This document shows positions 1-10,101 of a stretch of 64,000 nucleotides of DNA, in pieces. The notes beneath the pieces were generated by a model. That model worked only from the letters and a program-made list of their open reading frames with translations, searched no databases and was not told where the DNA came from. Each line of letters begins with the position of its first letter. Positions within the stretch are counted from its first letter, which is position 1. A program made the translations under genes and the position numbers. Source of the DNA: Actinomycetota bacterium (GTDB lineage: Bacteria; Actinomycetota; Actinomycetes; Streptosporangiales; Streptosporangiaceae); contig PMSU01000055.1 of the NCBI GenBank assembly GCA_003168255.1, forward strand, positions 21,185 to 85,184. Reading direction: 5' to 3'.

Positions 1-75
1 GGGCTCCGTCACATCGATCTTGGAAAGGATGCGGAAGGAGGCGCCTGCGGGCCGCCGGTGCCGGTGCGCAGCGGC
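1..75. repeat. Partial copy of dispersed palindromic element, cut by window edge
   Basis: The first 25 bases are the right arm of the palindrome seen whole at 35137-35186 and 49629-49680. The following ~50 bases match the flank of both large copies (AAGGATGCGGAAGGAGGCGC, then GGGCCGCCGGTGCCGGTGCG). Similarity fades after about base 75. The left part lies outside the window. Confidence 0.75.
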
Positions 76-517
76 TGCACGATCGCGGATGGCATCCGTA
101 GCTGGGTCGGCGCGGAGCCGTTCGGCTGAAATGGGGTTTGCCGTCAAATCCGCCGGCCCGCCCGCGCACGCGCTGGCGGGCCTGATGCCATCGGCCGGGC
201 CGCGCATCGCCCGCACCCGGGCCGATCTAGCAACCTGAGATGGCCTCGCCGCGCAGCACCCCCGTCCGCATGACCAAGCGGTGATCCTCCTTACCGGGCA
301 GGCGTTCCCGCAGCGGAAGACGGCATGTCGCTCCTCCGTAAGATGCGCCGAAACGACACACTCTGCCGACATAATTTCCGGTTCCTTCAAATATGACCAG
401 GTAGGTTTATATTCTGGTAGATAGACACCTCATCGCGGTCCGCGATGGTGTAGGCAACCACGGGAGCGATCACCAGGCTCCCAGCCGGATCACATGCAGG
501 CACTAGTTAGGGAGACT
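76..517 (+). other. Gene-free upstream region of the sedolisin gene
   Basis: No convincing gene is seen here; the short open frames continue out of the repeat and have no ribosome binding site. From about 350 the DNA becomes AT-richer than anything nearby (around 365-425), the likely promoter zone of the downstream peptidase. I could not fix a -35/-10 pair with confidence. Confidence 0.4.
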
Positions 518-2494
518 ATGTCCAGACTGAGGATGGTCGTCGGCGCCATCGGCGCCACGGCGGCGGTGGTAGGCATGACTACCGCCGGTGCAAGCGGGCT
601 AGCCCAGGCCTCGCCGAGACCGGCCGAGACGCTCCTGGCCGGCAGCGCCGCTTCATTCACCAGCCACACCCGGGTAACCGGTGACGTCGCTGGTTCCACG
701 CAGCTGACAATCCAGATGTGGCTCAAGCCGAATGTGGCTGCGGCAGCGCGTTTCGCCACCGAGGTGAGCACGCCGGGCAGCCCCCTGTACCGCCACTACC
801 TGAGCCCGGCTGGTTACACCGCCCGCTTCGGGGCGACCAGCAGCGAAGCAACCAAGGTCGAGTCGTGGCTGCGCTCCGAGGGCTTCACCGCCGTCCATAC
901 TGACTCGCAGCGCTCCTACGTGCGGGCCACCGCGTCAACGTCGAAGATCAACGCGGCGTTCCGCGTGCGGCTGGAAACGTACAAGGCGTCGAAGGCGGCC
1001 AACGCCGGACCCTACGCACTGCGCGCCAACAACCGCGAGGTCTCCCTTCCCGCCTCGCTGGCCAGCAGCGTGCTCGGCGTAACAGGGCTGGACAACGCCG
1101 CGCCGATTCTCCCGCTGATCAGGCAGAGCACTAAGCCGGCTGCCGCGACTGGCGTAAAGAGCACCCCTGACGCTAGCTCGACCGGGGCCTGCTCGCACTA
1201 CTACGGACAGCACGAGACCACCGGCCTGCCGGAGCAGTTTGGCACCACGTCGTTCCCGACCGAGGTGTGCGGCTACAGCGCCGATCAGCTTCGGGCGGCC
1301 TACGGGGCCACCTCCAGCAGCGCCGGCGCGGGCCAGACCGTCGCCCTGGTGGAGCTGGGCCTAGCCAAGGACATGTTCCTCACCCTGCAGGATTACGCGA
1401 CGGCCAACGACATGCCCGCGCCGTCGTCAGAGCGGTACGCGGAACTGTCGCTCGGTCAGGGAACCGCCTGCGGCGATGAGTTCGCCGTGGAAGAGCAGCT
1501 TGACGTCGAGTCCTCTTACGACATGGCCCCGGGGGCGAACCAGCTCGTGGTCGGCGGTGACAGCTGCAACCAGGGCGACTACGGGCTGCAGGGACTCTTC
1601 GACGCAGACACGGCGATCCTCAATGGCGCGAGCGGCCACCCGCTGGCGTCGGTTGCCTCCAACTCGTGGGAAGGCGGGATTGAGTCCCAGCCTGCGTCGC
1701 TGACGAACATCGAGCACGCCTATCTGGTGCGCGCCGCCGCCGAGGGCGTCGGCATGTACTTCTCGGCAGGCGACGGCTCTGGCGTCTTGTCCCCGTCCGA
1801 TGACCCGTTCTCGATCGCGGTCGGCGGCACCACGCTCGGCATCGGCAAGACCGACAACCGCCTCTTCGAGACCGGCTGGTCCACCGGGGAGTCCTTCCTG
1901 GAGAACAACAGCTGGGTCTTCGAGGGCGAGCAGGGTGCCTCCGGCGGCGGTCCCAGCCTGCTGTGGAAGCAGCCGGCCTACCAGAAGGGCGTAGTGCCGT
2001 CAGCGCTGAGCAAGGCCGCGGGCAACCGCGGCGAGCCTGTCCGCAGCATCCCGGACATCAGCGCCGACGCCGACCCGTTCACCGGGATGGCGATCGGGAT
2101 ACTTTCCTTCAAGAAGGGCGTCCCCAGGTACCACCAGTTCGACGTCGGCGGGACCAGCGAGGCCTCGCCGTTGGTGGCCGGGCTCGTGACCGCGGCTCAG
2201 CAGGGCCAGCCGGCGTCGTTCGGGTTTGTAGACCCGGCGCTCTACCAGCTGGCAGGGAGCAGCGCTTACTATGACACCCTGCCGCTGACCAGCAGCAGCC
2301 CCGCACTCTGGCAGGGCACGGTATGCCAGGCCAAGACGTGCGGCATCCAGCTGCTGACCACCTTCGATGACCAGAGCACCAGCATGTTCGGTTACACCGG
2401 GCAGGTCACCCTGCCGGGCTACGACAACATGTCAGGTGTGGGCACGCCCGACGGGCCGAATTTCACCACCGGCCTCCGCTCGCTGGAGGGCTAA
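518..2494 (+). CDS. Secreted sedolisin (S53 family serine-carboxyl peptidase) with pro-domain
   Basis: Predicted secreted acid-active endopeptidase. I place the start at the ATG at 518, not 494, because AGGGAG lies just upstream and the N-terminus becomes a clean signal peptide (MSRLRMVVGAIGATAAVVGM, cut near ASGLAQA). Residues ~30-190 form the pro-kumamolisin-type activation domain (PLYRHYLSPAGY, FGATSSE). The catalytic domain shows Glu325 and Asp329 spaced E-x3-D, and the nucleophile Ser547 in GGTSEASP, as in sedolisins. The C-terminal SGVGTPDGPNF matches the family's calcium site. At 658 aa it is a normal full-length proenzyme. It is monocistronic, followed by a strong hairpin at 2529-2565. 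Sedolisins usually work at low pH, which suggests an acidic habitat (inference). Confidence 0.93.
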   Translation: MSRLRMVVGAIGATAAVVGMTTAGASGLAQASPRPAETLLAGSAASFTSHTRVTGDVAGSTQLTIQMWLKPNVAAAARFATEVSTPGSPLYRHYLSPAGYTARFGATSSEATKVESWLRSEGFTAVHTDSQRSYVRATASTSKINAAFRVRLETYKASKAANAGPYALRANNREVSLPASLASSVLGVTGLDNAAPILPLIRQSTKPAAATGVKSTPDASSTGACSHYYGQHETTGLPEQFGTTSFPTEVCGYSADQLRAAYGATSSSAGAGQTVALVELGLAKDMFLTLQDYATANDMPAPSSERYAELSLGQGTACGDEFAVEEQLDVESSYDMAPGANQLVVGGDSCNQGDYGLQGLFDADTAILNGASGHPLASVASNSWEGGIESQPASLTNIEHAYLVRAAAEGVGMYFSAGDGSGVLSPSDDPFSIAVGGTTLGIGKTDNRLFETGWSTGESFLENNSWVFEGEQGASGGGPSLLWKQPAYQKGVVPSALSKAAGNRGEPVRSIPDISADADPFTGMAIGILSFKKGVPRYHQFDVGGTSEASPLVAGLVTAAQQGQPASFGFVDPALYQLAGSSAYYDTLPLTSSSPALWQGTVCQAKTCGIQLLTTFDDQSTSMFGYTGQVTLPGYDNMSGVGTPDGPNFTTGLRSLEG

Positions 2495-2528
2495 GACAGC
2501 CGCGCCGATCCGGCGGGCTTGACCGAGC

Positions 2529-2565
2529 CGACCGGGCCCACCTGTACTCCGGGTGGGCCCGGTCG
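2529..2565 (+). terminator. Strong hairpin terminator after the sedolisin gene
   Basis: A perfect 14-bp inverted repeat (CGACCGGGCCCACC and its complement) encloses a 9-nt loop, 35 bases after the stop codon. There is no T-tract, as is common for actinobacterial terminators. Confidence 0.8.
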
Positions 2566-2644
2566 CATGTCGGCCAGTGCCAAGGTCAGGGCGCAGGCTC
2601 AGCTGGCCAGGCATGATGCGTACCGGGAGGCGGCTGCCGGGGTC

Positions 2645-2668
2645 ATGGGTTACGGGTTACGGGTTACG
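2645..2668. repeat. 8-bp tandem repeat (GGGTTACG-type, about three copies)
   Basis: Three near-perfect copies of GGTTACGG lie across the 3' end of the minus-strand small gene, whose TAA stop at 2657 is inside the array. Because the unit is not a multiple of three, gain or loss of a copy would change the C-terminus. Confidence 0.7.
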
Positions 2669-2908
2669 CAGCGAGATACCGTCGGACCCGGCGATGTTGT
2701 CGGCCTTCACGGCGCGCAGTCCTTCGCCTAGGCGCTCGCGGGCCTGCCGCAGAAGCTTGAGCGAGTTGGTGGCGGGACTCTGCGCCGCGGCGCGCTCCGG
2801 ATCGGCCCCATGCTCCTCGATCAGGTGTGTCTGGAGGGCTGCGGCGATTTCATCGGCAGCCTTCAGCGCGTGGTAGATGGCCCGGTCCCGTGCGTTGTCG
2901 TCAACCAT
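2657..2908 (-). CDS. Small uncharacterised protein, 83 aa
   Basis: Function not recognised. The frame is open further upstream, but that extension runs through the CCTGG repeat and is pure low complexity, so I start at the ATG at 2908 (MVDDNARDRAIYHALKAADE). A GATACT -10-like hexamer lies 6 nt upstream of this ATG, consistent with a leaderless transcript. The protein is mostly helical and charged (HALKAADEIAAALQTHLIEE, SLKLLRQARERLGEGL), with no cysteines, membrane segments or known motif. It sits divergent to the SRPBCC gene. The last codons fall in an 8-bp tandem repeat. Confidence 0.6.
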   Translation of the reverse strand: MVDDNARDRAIYHALKAADEIAAALQTHLIEEHGADPERAAAQSPATNSLKLLRQARERLGEGLRAVKADNIAGSDGISLRNP

Positions 2909-2948
2909 GCCGCCAGTATCCCGCGCTGCCTGCCCGGCGCGGCTAGCC

Positions 2949-3004
2949 GGCCCTGGCCTGCCCTGGCCTGCCCTGGCCTGGCCTGGCCTGGCCTGGCCCT
3001 GGCC
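2949..3004. repeat. CCTGG-rich simple tandem repeat
   Basis: About eight CCTGG pentamers occur in GGCCTG/GCCCTG units between the small gene and the SRPBCC gene. It is non-coding low-complexity DNA; CCTGG is also a potential Dcm-type methylation site. Confidence 0.75.
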
Positions 3005-3122
3005 GGGTAGAAACGGCGGCAATTACCCAGACCGAGTATTACCAACCCGGTATCCCGCGCCGCGAGGCATGCCGCTGGCGGCCGCCCTGCCGGGCCGGCG
3101 GCCTGGCCGTTATGGTGTGCAC

Positions 3123-3584
3123 ATGTCAGATGAGGTCGCCGAGCACATCACCGTCGGCGTTCCGCCCGCCGATGTGTACCTGGCCGTGTCCGATGTGCGC
3201 CGGATGACGCGGTGGAGCCCAGAGTGTTTCGCGACCCTGGTCTGGTCGCGTCGCGGCGGCGTGCCGGCCCGGTTCGTCGGCTTCAACCGGCGCGGGCCGT
3301 GGGTCTGGTTCACCACGTGCCGGGTCGTGGCCGCCAAGCCTGGCCAGGAATTCACGTTCGACGTCACGACGTTCGGGATGCCGGTGTCGCGGTGGAGCTA
3401 CCAGCTTGCGGGTGTGGCCAACGGCACCGAGGTGACCGAGCGCTGGCTGGACCAGCGTGGCCGCGGCGCTCATGTCCTCGGCCGGGTGTTCACCGGGAAG
3501 GTCGCCAGCGACCGGCCGCAGGCCAACCGCGCGGGAATGCGCACCACCCTGGAGCGGCTCAAGCGCGAACTGGAAACTGGCTGA
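3123..3584 (+). CDS. SRPBCC (START/polyketide-cyclase-like) family protein
   Basis: A 153-aa protein with the helix-grip fold typical of SRPBCC ligand-binding proteins. The opening EHITVGVPPADVYLAVSDVR followed by MTRWSPE is the classic first strand, helix and W-SPE turn of actinobacterial members, which are often annotated as polyketide cyclase/dehydrase. The frame is open upstream, but that part is repeat-derived. ATG 3123 is preceded at 6 nt by TATGGT, so translation is probably leaderless. No signal peptide. Ligand unknown; the neighbours give no pathway clue. Confidence 0.82.
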   Translation: MSDEVAEHITVGVPPADVYLAVSDVRRMTRWSPECFATLVWSRRGGVPARFVGFNRRGPWVWFTTCRVVAAKPGQEFTFDVTTFGMPVSRWSYQLAGVANGTEVTERWLDQRGRGAHVLGRVFTGKVASDRPQANRAGMRTTLERLKRELETG

Positions 3585-3667
3585 CCTCCAGGGCCGCCGG
3601 TCATGTCGGCGGCTTGGCGAGATGCGCGGCGCTCACCGAACTGCTGATGACACCCTGTCAGAACCGA

Positions 3668-3730
3668 GATGGATGTGGCAGAGCCCCCCACGGGTGGTAG
3701 GTAACGCCGCATTCATGCCTGGCCCTGGCC
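3668..3730 (-). repeat. Short copy of the dispersed palindromic repeat (ATGAATG subtype)
   Basis: Read on the minus strand it is nearly identical to 51663-51728: GGCCAGGGCCAGGCATGAAT leads into the same palindromic core (CTACCACCCGTGGGGGGC). It belongs to the same family as 35137-35186 and 49629-49680, but with ATGAATG-type rather than GATCGATG-type outer arms. Confidence 0.85.
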
Positions 3731-4158
3731 GCTGCGCATCCCGTCATCCGCGCCCAGCAGTCACCGCCTGCCCCGCCTGCCCCAGAAATCCCTCCCGGTA
3801 CCACCCCGCCCGAGATCGATGCCGATTTGCTGGTCGCCCGTAACGACCCAATTCCATTACATGATCTTGGGCCGTGCCTGCATTGACCTCGACGCGCCGG
3901 AATTCGTCGTTATCGGATGTTCTTGGTCATCTTGACTGCGCGTCGTCGGCATATCGGCCGGGCAAAAGAGCAAAATTCCACCAAATCGTCGCGAATAATC
4001 TCGCTGATGACTCCGACGCAAAGTTCTTATAGATTACATCTGCGGATACGTCCTCAGGAGGTGAGTGCAGTTCGACCCGACTCGACCCGACGCTGCGCAC
4101 CAGACAGCGCGCCTGATCCGACGCGGTGCCAGAAATAACTTCAGGAAAGGGGATTCTG
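3731..4158 (+). other. Gene-free region upstream of secreted protein gene
   Basis: No gene seen. The segment ~3840-4050 is unusually AT-rich for this genome (AAAATTCCACC, TTATAGATTACATC) and probably carries the promoter of the gene at 4159. A short direct repeat TCGACCCGA occurs twice near 4070-4092. The Shine-Dalgarno-like GGAAAGGGG is at ~4143. Confidence 0.4.
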
Positions 4159-4893
4159 ATGCGAAACGCGATCCGCCGACTGGCCTTGCCGCTGGGCTCT
4201 CTTTTGGCTGCTGGCGGCCTAGTGCTTGCTACAGCCGCCACTGCCGGGGCCGCGATCAACACAGACTATGCCACTGGCTGGCAGGCCGGGAATAACGCCT
4301 GGCAATTCCGGTTCGTCGAAGCCAAGTTCACCGTTCCGCTGCATGCCTGCGGCAGTGACGACTTCTGGGGGGCAGGCATTTCGCTGATCGGGTCTTCGGA
4401 TAGGGTGACGCTCGGCGTCTCGTGTCAGGGCAGCATTCCCTTTGCCGGGTATCAGTTCGACTACACCGGGACCACCGACCCGAATTCCTGGTCGCACGTT
4501 ACGGCGGTCGCAAGCAATCACGTCATCCTGGAACAACTTTACTACGACCAGACCACCGACTACGTCAGTCTCTGGGCGAAAGATCTTACGACCGGTGCCG
4601 TTCTCGTTAACGACTCGCACTATGCCTCTAGCGCGCGGTATATGACAGTTCTTGCCGCCGCCGCGGTTGCCGATCCTGCGTCCTATGCGCCGTCCGCAGG
4701 CAAGAGTTTCGTCCTGATGCCATTTACTGATGTCAACGTAACCAGTTACAATGGCGTCCATGGTAATGGCATAGAGGGCCGCTGGGGTGTCAAGGAGCTG
4801 GATGAGACCAATGGCGCCCAGGTTATTGCCGCCGCTCCAGACCTTTACAACGGCGGGACCGCCTTCAACGTCCGAGAATACGGTAACTCCTGA
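4159..4893 (+). CDS. Secreted protein of unknown function (weakly G1-peptidase-like)
   Basis: A 244-aa exported protein. Start ATG 4159 follows GGAAAGGGG and opens a clear signal peptide (MRNAIRRLALPLGSLLAAGG, cut near TAGAA). The mature part is beta-rich, with sparse cysteines (HACGSDD, GVSCQG) and aromatic-rich strands. The layout, a WQF..VEAKFTVP strand followed by DDFWGAGISL and a LYYDQTTDYVSLW hairpin, faintly recalls G1 (eqolisin) jelly-roll proteins. I cannot identify the catalytic Gln/Glu pair, so the enzymatic role is unsupported. GC content is lower than in neighbouring genes. It stands alone, convergent with the next gene. Confidence 0.65.
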   Translation: MRNAIRRLALPLGSLLAAGGLVLATAATAGAAINTDYATGWQAGNNAWQFRFVEAKFTVPLHACGSDDFWGAGISLIGSSDRVTLGVSCQGSIPFAGYQFDYTGTTDPNSWSHVTAVASNHVILEQLYYDQTTDYVSLWAKDLTTGAVLVNDSHYASSARYMTVLAAAAVADPASYAPSAGKSFVLMPFTDVNVTSYNGVHGNGIEGRWGVKELDETNGAQVIAAAPDLYNGGTAFNVREYGNS

Positions 4894-4974
4894 TCCCAGG
4901 GCCAGCGGCGTCGGTTGGGGCAGTTCACGGCTCCGGCACCAACGCTCGCCGTAACCAGCGAACTCGCCGGCCGG

Positions 4975-5835
4975 TCATCCCGCCGAGCCGGGAGCGGGCA
5001 CGCCGATCGGGCTGCGGAAGGGCATCACCTTGGCGCATGCCTGCGCGAGCGGAGTAAGGGCGGCCTCCAGTTCCCTCACGGAAGCCGGCCCGACGCGGGT
5101 CCATGGCCGCGCCGCGGCGCGGTCCGTAGCCTCCTCTACCGCCTGATGCCCGTCCCGGCCGGCGCTGGTGAGCTCACCGTCCGGACCGATCCAGCCCCGG
5201 CTGGTCAGCCGCGCCCGGGCGTCGTCCCATTGCCCATCGGTCCAGCCACGCACTGGCTGCATCTCCTCCCGCAGCAGGTCCATGCCGCAGCGCAGGACCA
5301 GCGCCTCGCAGCCGTCGATGTCCGCCGCCAGCAGCGCGGCGAAATGGCCGTCACCGCGATGCTCGCGCAGCACCGTCGCCGCCTGCCATAGCCGGCCCAG
5401 CCCGTCATCGGGAACCGGCAGCGCGGCGTTGCCCGCGGCCAGCACCCGGCCGGCGCAGTCCAGCTCATCGACTACCCGCCACAGCAGATCCGCGGCCGAC
5501 GCGGCCTGCGACTCAAGCTCGCCGAGCACGTCGCCCAGCGCGCCGACCGCACCGGCCAGTCGCAGCCGCAGTGCCTCATCCGGCGTGACCAGCTCCCAGA
5601 TGCCGGGGATCGCGCGGGCGATCATTGCCGGGGCGAAGTTGTAAAACGACGCGGTGACCACCGCCGGGCCGGCCGTCCCCAGCGGCGCGGCCCGGCCCGC
5701 GAAATACGCTCGCCAGAATCCGCGGACGCCCGCCTCCACGAATGCCGAACGAGCCTGCGTGGTGAAGTAACACACCGCGTGAACCGGCTCGAACAGCGTC
5801 CACATTGCGCGCGCCGCATGGGCAGCATCGTCCAT
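4975..5835 (-). CDS. SCO6745/SalK family protein
   Basis: A 286-aa cytoplasmic protein matching the actinobacterial SCO6745 (SalK-like) family by its N-terminus, AARAMWTLFEPVHAVCYFT, and the following EAGVRGFWRAYFAGRAAPLG. ATG 5835 is chosen because GGAGGA lies 7 nt upstream; a start 15 nt earlier lacks one. Members often have wHTH-like C-terminal segments (here ARARLTSRGWIGPDGELTSA). Their molecular function is not settled. It is downstream of the NRAMP gene on the same strand but separated by 125 bp including a tandem repeat, so co-transcription is uncertain. Confidence 0.82.
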   Translation of the reverse strand: MDDAAHAARAMWTLFEPVHAVCYFTTQARSAFVEAGVRGFWRAYFAGRAAPLGTAGPAVVTASFYNFAPAMIARAIPGIWELVTPDEALRLRLAGAVGALGDVLGELESQAASAADLLWRVVDELDCAGRVLAAGNAALPVPDDGLGRLWQAATVLREHRGDGHFAALLAADIDGCEALVLRCGMDLLREEMQPVRGWTDGQWDDARARLTSRGWIGPDGELTSAGRDGHQAVEEATDRAAARPWTRVGPASVRELEAALTPLAQACAKVMPFRSPIGVPAPGSAG

Positions 5836-5880
5836 GACCGCTCCTCCCATCTTCCCGCCACCGCAACCGTCGCCAGCCCT

Positions 5881-5937
5881 GCCCGGGCAACCCGCCCGGG
5901 CAGCCCAGGCCGGGCAACCCGCCCGGGCAGCACCCCA
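5881..5937. repeat. 28-bp direct repeat, two copies
   Basis: GCCCGGGCAACCCGCCCGGG is followed by CAGCCCAG and then repeated almost exactly. Each copy is internally palindromic (CCCGGG). It lies between the SalK-like gene and the NRAMP gene and may act as a terminator or processing site. Confidence 0.7.
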
Positions 5938-5959
5938 GCCAGCCTACGAGCAGGCGCGG

Positions 5960-7285
5960 TTACGCGAGCAGAATCGAGTAGAGCAGGTAGCCATTCAGCG
6001 CGGTGATCACCACCGCGACGGCGCTGGCGACCGCGGTGGTGACCGAGCGGTTGACGAGCGCGCCCATGATGTCCGCGCGGCGGGTGAGGAGCACCAGCGG
6101 CACCAGGGCGAACGGGATGCCGAAGGAGAGCACGACCTGCGAGATCACCAGGCTGTCTGTGATCGGCACCCCCAGCCCGAGCACCACCAGAGCCGGGAGC
6201 ATAGTGAGGCCGCGGCGCGCGAACAGCGGGATGCGGCGCCCGATGAAGCCCTGCATCACCACCTGCCCCGCGTAGGTGCCGACGCTGGAAGAGGACAACC
6301 CGGAGGCGAGCAGCGCGACAGCGAATGCCAGCGCGGCGCCGCCGCCGACCAGCCTGCCGAGCCCCGCATGCGCGGCCTGGATCGTGTCGAGGTGCGCCGA
6401 GCCGCCATGGCTGAGCAGCGACGCCGCGATGAACAGCATGGACAGGTTGATCAGGCCGGCGAAGCCGAGCGCGACAAGCACGTCGAGTCGCTGAAAGCGC
6501 AGTACCTCGCGGCGCTCCGCGTCGTCACGACAGTGCACCCGGGCCTTCGTCAGGGCCGAATGCAGGTAGACGACGTGCGGCATCACGGTCGCCCCGATGA
6601 TACCGACCGCGAGCAGCAGGCTGGCGGAGCCATCGAAATGCGGTACGAGCCCGGCCGCGATCCCCCGCGGGTTCGCTCCCACGGCGACCTGGTCGTAGGC
6701 GAAGCCCAGGAACACGATGCCGAGCAGGGCGCTGATCGCGAGCTCGAAGCGGCGGTATCCGCGCTGCTGCATGGCCAGCACCCCGAACGCGACCACGGCC
6801 GTGAGTAGCCCGGCGGGCAGCAGGGGCACGTGAAACAGCAGGTTCAGCCCTACTGCGGCGCCGACGAACTCTGCCACGTCGGTGGCCATGGCGATGAACT
6901 CTGCCTGCACCCACAGGCCGACCGATATGGCACGAGGAAGATGCTCACGGCATAGCTCAGGCAGGTCGCGCCCGGTGGCGACACCGGTCTTGGCCGACAG
7001 GTACTGGACCAGCATGGCCATCACGTTGGCGACCACGATCACCCAGGCCAGCGTGTAGCCGAACTGTGCGCCGGCGGAGAAATTGGTCGCGAAGTTCCCC
7101 GGGTCGACGTAGGCCACGGCCGCGACGAAGGCCGGACCGAGCAGTGCCGCGATGCCCCGGGCCCGGCCGCGCGAGCGCAGCAGGCGCAGCCCGCTCTGCT
7201 GCGCACCGCCGGTGGCCGGGGAACCGCTCTGCTGCCCGCCGCCGGTGCCGGGGGAACTTGCGATGCTCGTCTGGTCTACGGCCAT
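5960..7285 (-). CDS. NRAMP family divalent metal transporter (MntH-like)
   Basis: A 441-aa proton-coupled Mn2+/Fe2+ importer of the NRAMP family with about 11 membrane spans. Transmembrane segment 1 has the metal-binding DPGN motif (Asp61, Asn64). Segment 6 carries GATVMPH (Ala232, Met235, His237), though the usual MPHN Asn is Val here. The cytoplasmic N-terminus (residues 1-35) is Gly/Ser/Gln-rich. The start lies 12 bp after the chaperonin stop, so it is probably the last gene of the propane monooxygenase operon. I infer that it supplies iron (or Mn) for the di-iron hydroxylase. NRAMP genes are not usually part of described mim/prm operons. Confidence 0.93.
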   Translation of the reverse strand: MAVDQTSIASSPGTGGGQQSGSPATGGAQQSGLRLLRSRGRARGIAALLGPAFVAAVAYVDPGNFATNFSAGAQFGYTLAWVIVVANVMAMLVQYLSAKTGVATGRDLPELCREHLPRAISVGLWVQAEFIAMATDVAEFVGAAVGLNLLFHVPLLPAGLLTAVVAFGVLAMQQRGYRRFELAISALLGIVFLGFAYDQVAVGANPRGIAAGLVPHFDGSASLLLAVGIIGATVMPHVVYLHSALTKARVHCRDDAERREVLRFQRLDVLVALGFAGLINLSMLFIAASLLSHGGSAHLDTIQAAHAGLGRLVGGGAALAFAVALLASGLSSSSVGTYAGQVVMQGFIGRRIPLFARRGLTMLPALVVLGLGVPITDSLVISQVVLSFGIPFALVPLVLLTRRADIMGALVNRSVTTAVASAVAVVITALNGYLLYSILLA

Positions 7286-7296
7286 CGGCCGCGGTC

Positions 7297-8994
<1,698 letters not shown>

Positions 8995-9075
8995 TCATCC
9001 GGCGTCGTGTGTGAATTGGCTAGTAGGCGGTCAGGTACGAGCTAGTGAATGGATGAAGGCTGGTGTCTGGACCGG

Positions 9076-10101
9076 TTAGGGGACGAGGATGGCGCGGCCG
9101 CGTACCCGGCCTGCGTCGAGATCGGCGAGCGCCTCCTGCGCGTTATCCAGCGGATAGGTTCTTGTGTGCAGCGTAACCCGGCCAGCCTGCGCCAACGACA
9201 TCAGCTCGGCGAGCTCGTTGTAGGTTCCGACGATGTTCCCGACGATGTTGCGCTCGGTCGAGATGATGTCCAGCGTCGGGATGTGCACGGTGCCGCCATA
9301 GCCGATGACGTAGTAGGAGCCGGCCGGCCGGGTCATCGCGAACCCGTCCTGCTCGGCGCCCTGCTCGGCGACGAAGTCGAGCACGACCTCGGCGCCGGCC
9401 CCATTGGTCAGGTCTTTCACCGCGTCCACCTGCCCGCCGTCGGCCACTACTGTGTGATGCGCACCCAGTTGCTCGGCCAGCTTGAGCGCTTCGGGGTTGC
9501 GGTCCACCACGACGATGGTGGTCGCGGTGAGGGCGGCCAGGCACTGGATGCCGATGTGGCCGAGGCCGCCGGCCCCGATGAGCACGCAGGTGGTGCCGGG
9601 GTAGAGCAGCGGGAGCGCCTTGCGGACCGCGTGGTAGGCGGTGATGCCGGCGTCGGCGAGTGCCGCGACGTCCTGCGGCCGGGTAGCAGGGTCGAGTTTG
9701 ACGCAGGCACGCGCCGAGGTGAGCAGGTATTCGGCCATCCCGCCGTCGCAGCTCAGGCCGGGGAAGGAACTGTTCTCGCAGTGCATGTCGTCGCCGGCCC
9801 GGCAGGCCCGGCACAGCCCGCAGGTGGGCGTGGGGTGCAGGATCACCGTGTCGCCGACCGCGACGTTGGTGACCGCGGAGCCGATCTCATGCACCCAGCC
9901 GGCGTTCTCGTGGCCGATGATGTAGGGCAGCGGGGTACCCATCGCCGCGTCCCACTGGCCCTCGATGATATGCAGGTCGGTGCGGCAGACCCCGGCGCCG
10001 CCGATCTTGACGATCACGTCGAGGGGCCCGCTGATCTTAGGCTCCGGTACCTCGTCGATGACGGGCTGGCTGTGGAACTCATGCAACCGGACGGCCTTCA
10101 C
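9076..10101 (-). CDS. Zinc-dependent NAD alcohol dehydrogenase (propane pathway)
   Basis: A 341-aa medium-chain dehydrogenase/reductase. The catalytic zinc ligands are Cys39, His64 (GHENAG) and probably Asp150. The structural zinc cysteines are Cys94, 97, 100 and 108. The Rossmann GAGGLG is at 177-182, and the Asp in VVVDRNPE indicates NAD preference. The gene overlaps the preceding MIP18 gene by ATGA. In propane metabolism the expected reaction is oxidation of 2-propanol (or 1-propanol) made by the monooxygenase to acetone or propanal. An 87-bp gap separates it from the chaperonin gene. Confidence 0.93.
   Translation of the reverse strand: MKAVRLHEFHSQPVIDEVPEPKISGPLDVIVKIGGAGVCRTDLHIIEGQWDAAMGTPLPYIIGHENAGWVHEIGSAVTNVAVGDTVILHPTPTCGLCRACRAGDDMHCENSSFPGLSCDGGMAEYLLTSARACVKLDPATRPQDVAALADAGITAYHAVRKALPLLYPGTTCVLIGAGGLGHIGIQCLAALTATTIVVVDRNPEALKLAEQLGAHHTVVADGGQVDAVKDLTNGAGAEVVLDFVAEQGAEQDGFAMTRPAGSYYVIGYGGTVHIPTLDIISTERNIVGNIVGTYNELAELMSLAQAGRVTLHTRTYPLDNAQEALADLDAGRVRGRAILVP

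Noticed and set aside
20..238. 72-codon frame at the window start
   Set aside because: It begins inside the palindromic element and has low-complexity Arg/Ala composition.
2877..3122. N-terminal extension of the SRPBCC gene
   Set aside because: Encoded by the CCTGG repeat; the leaderless promoter sits directly before ATG 3123.
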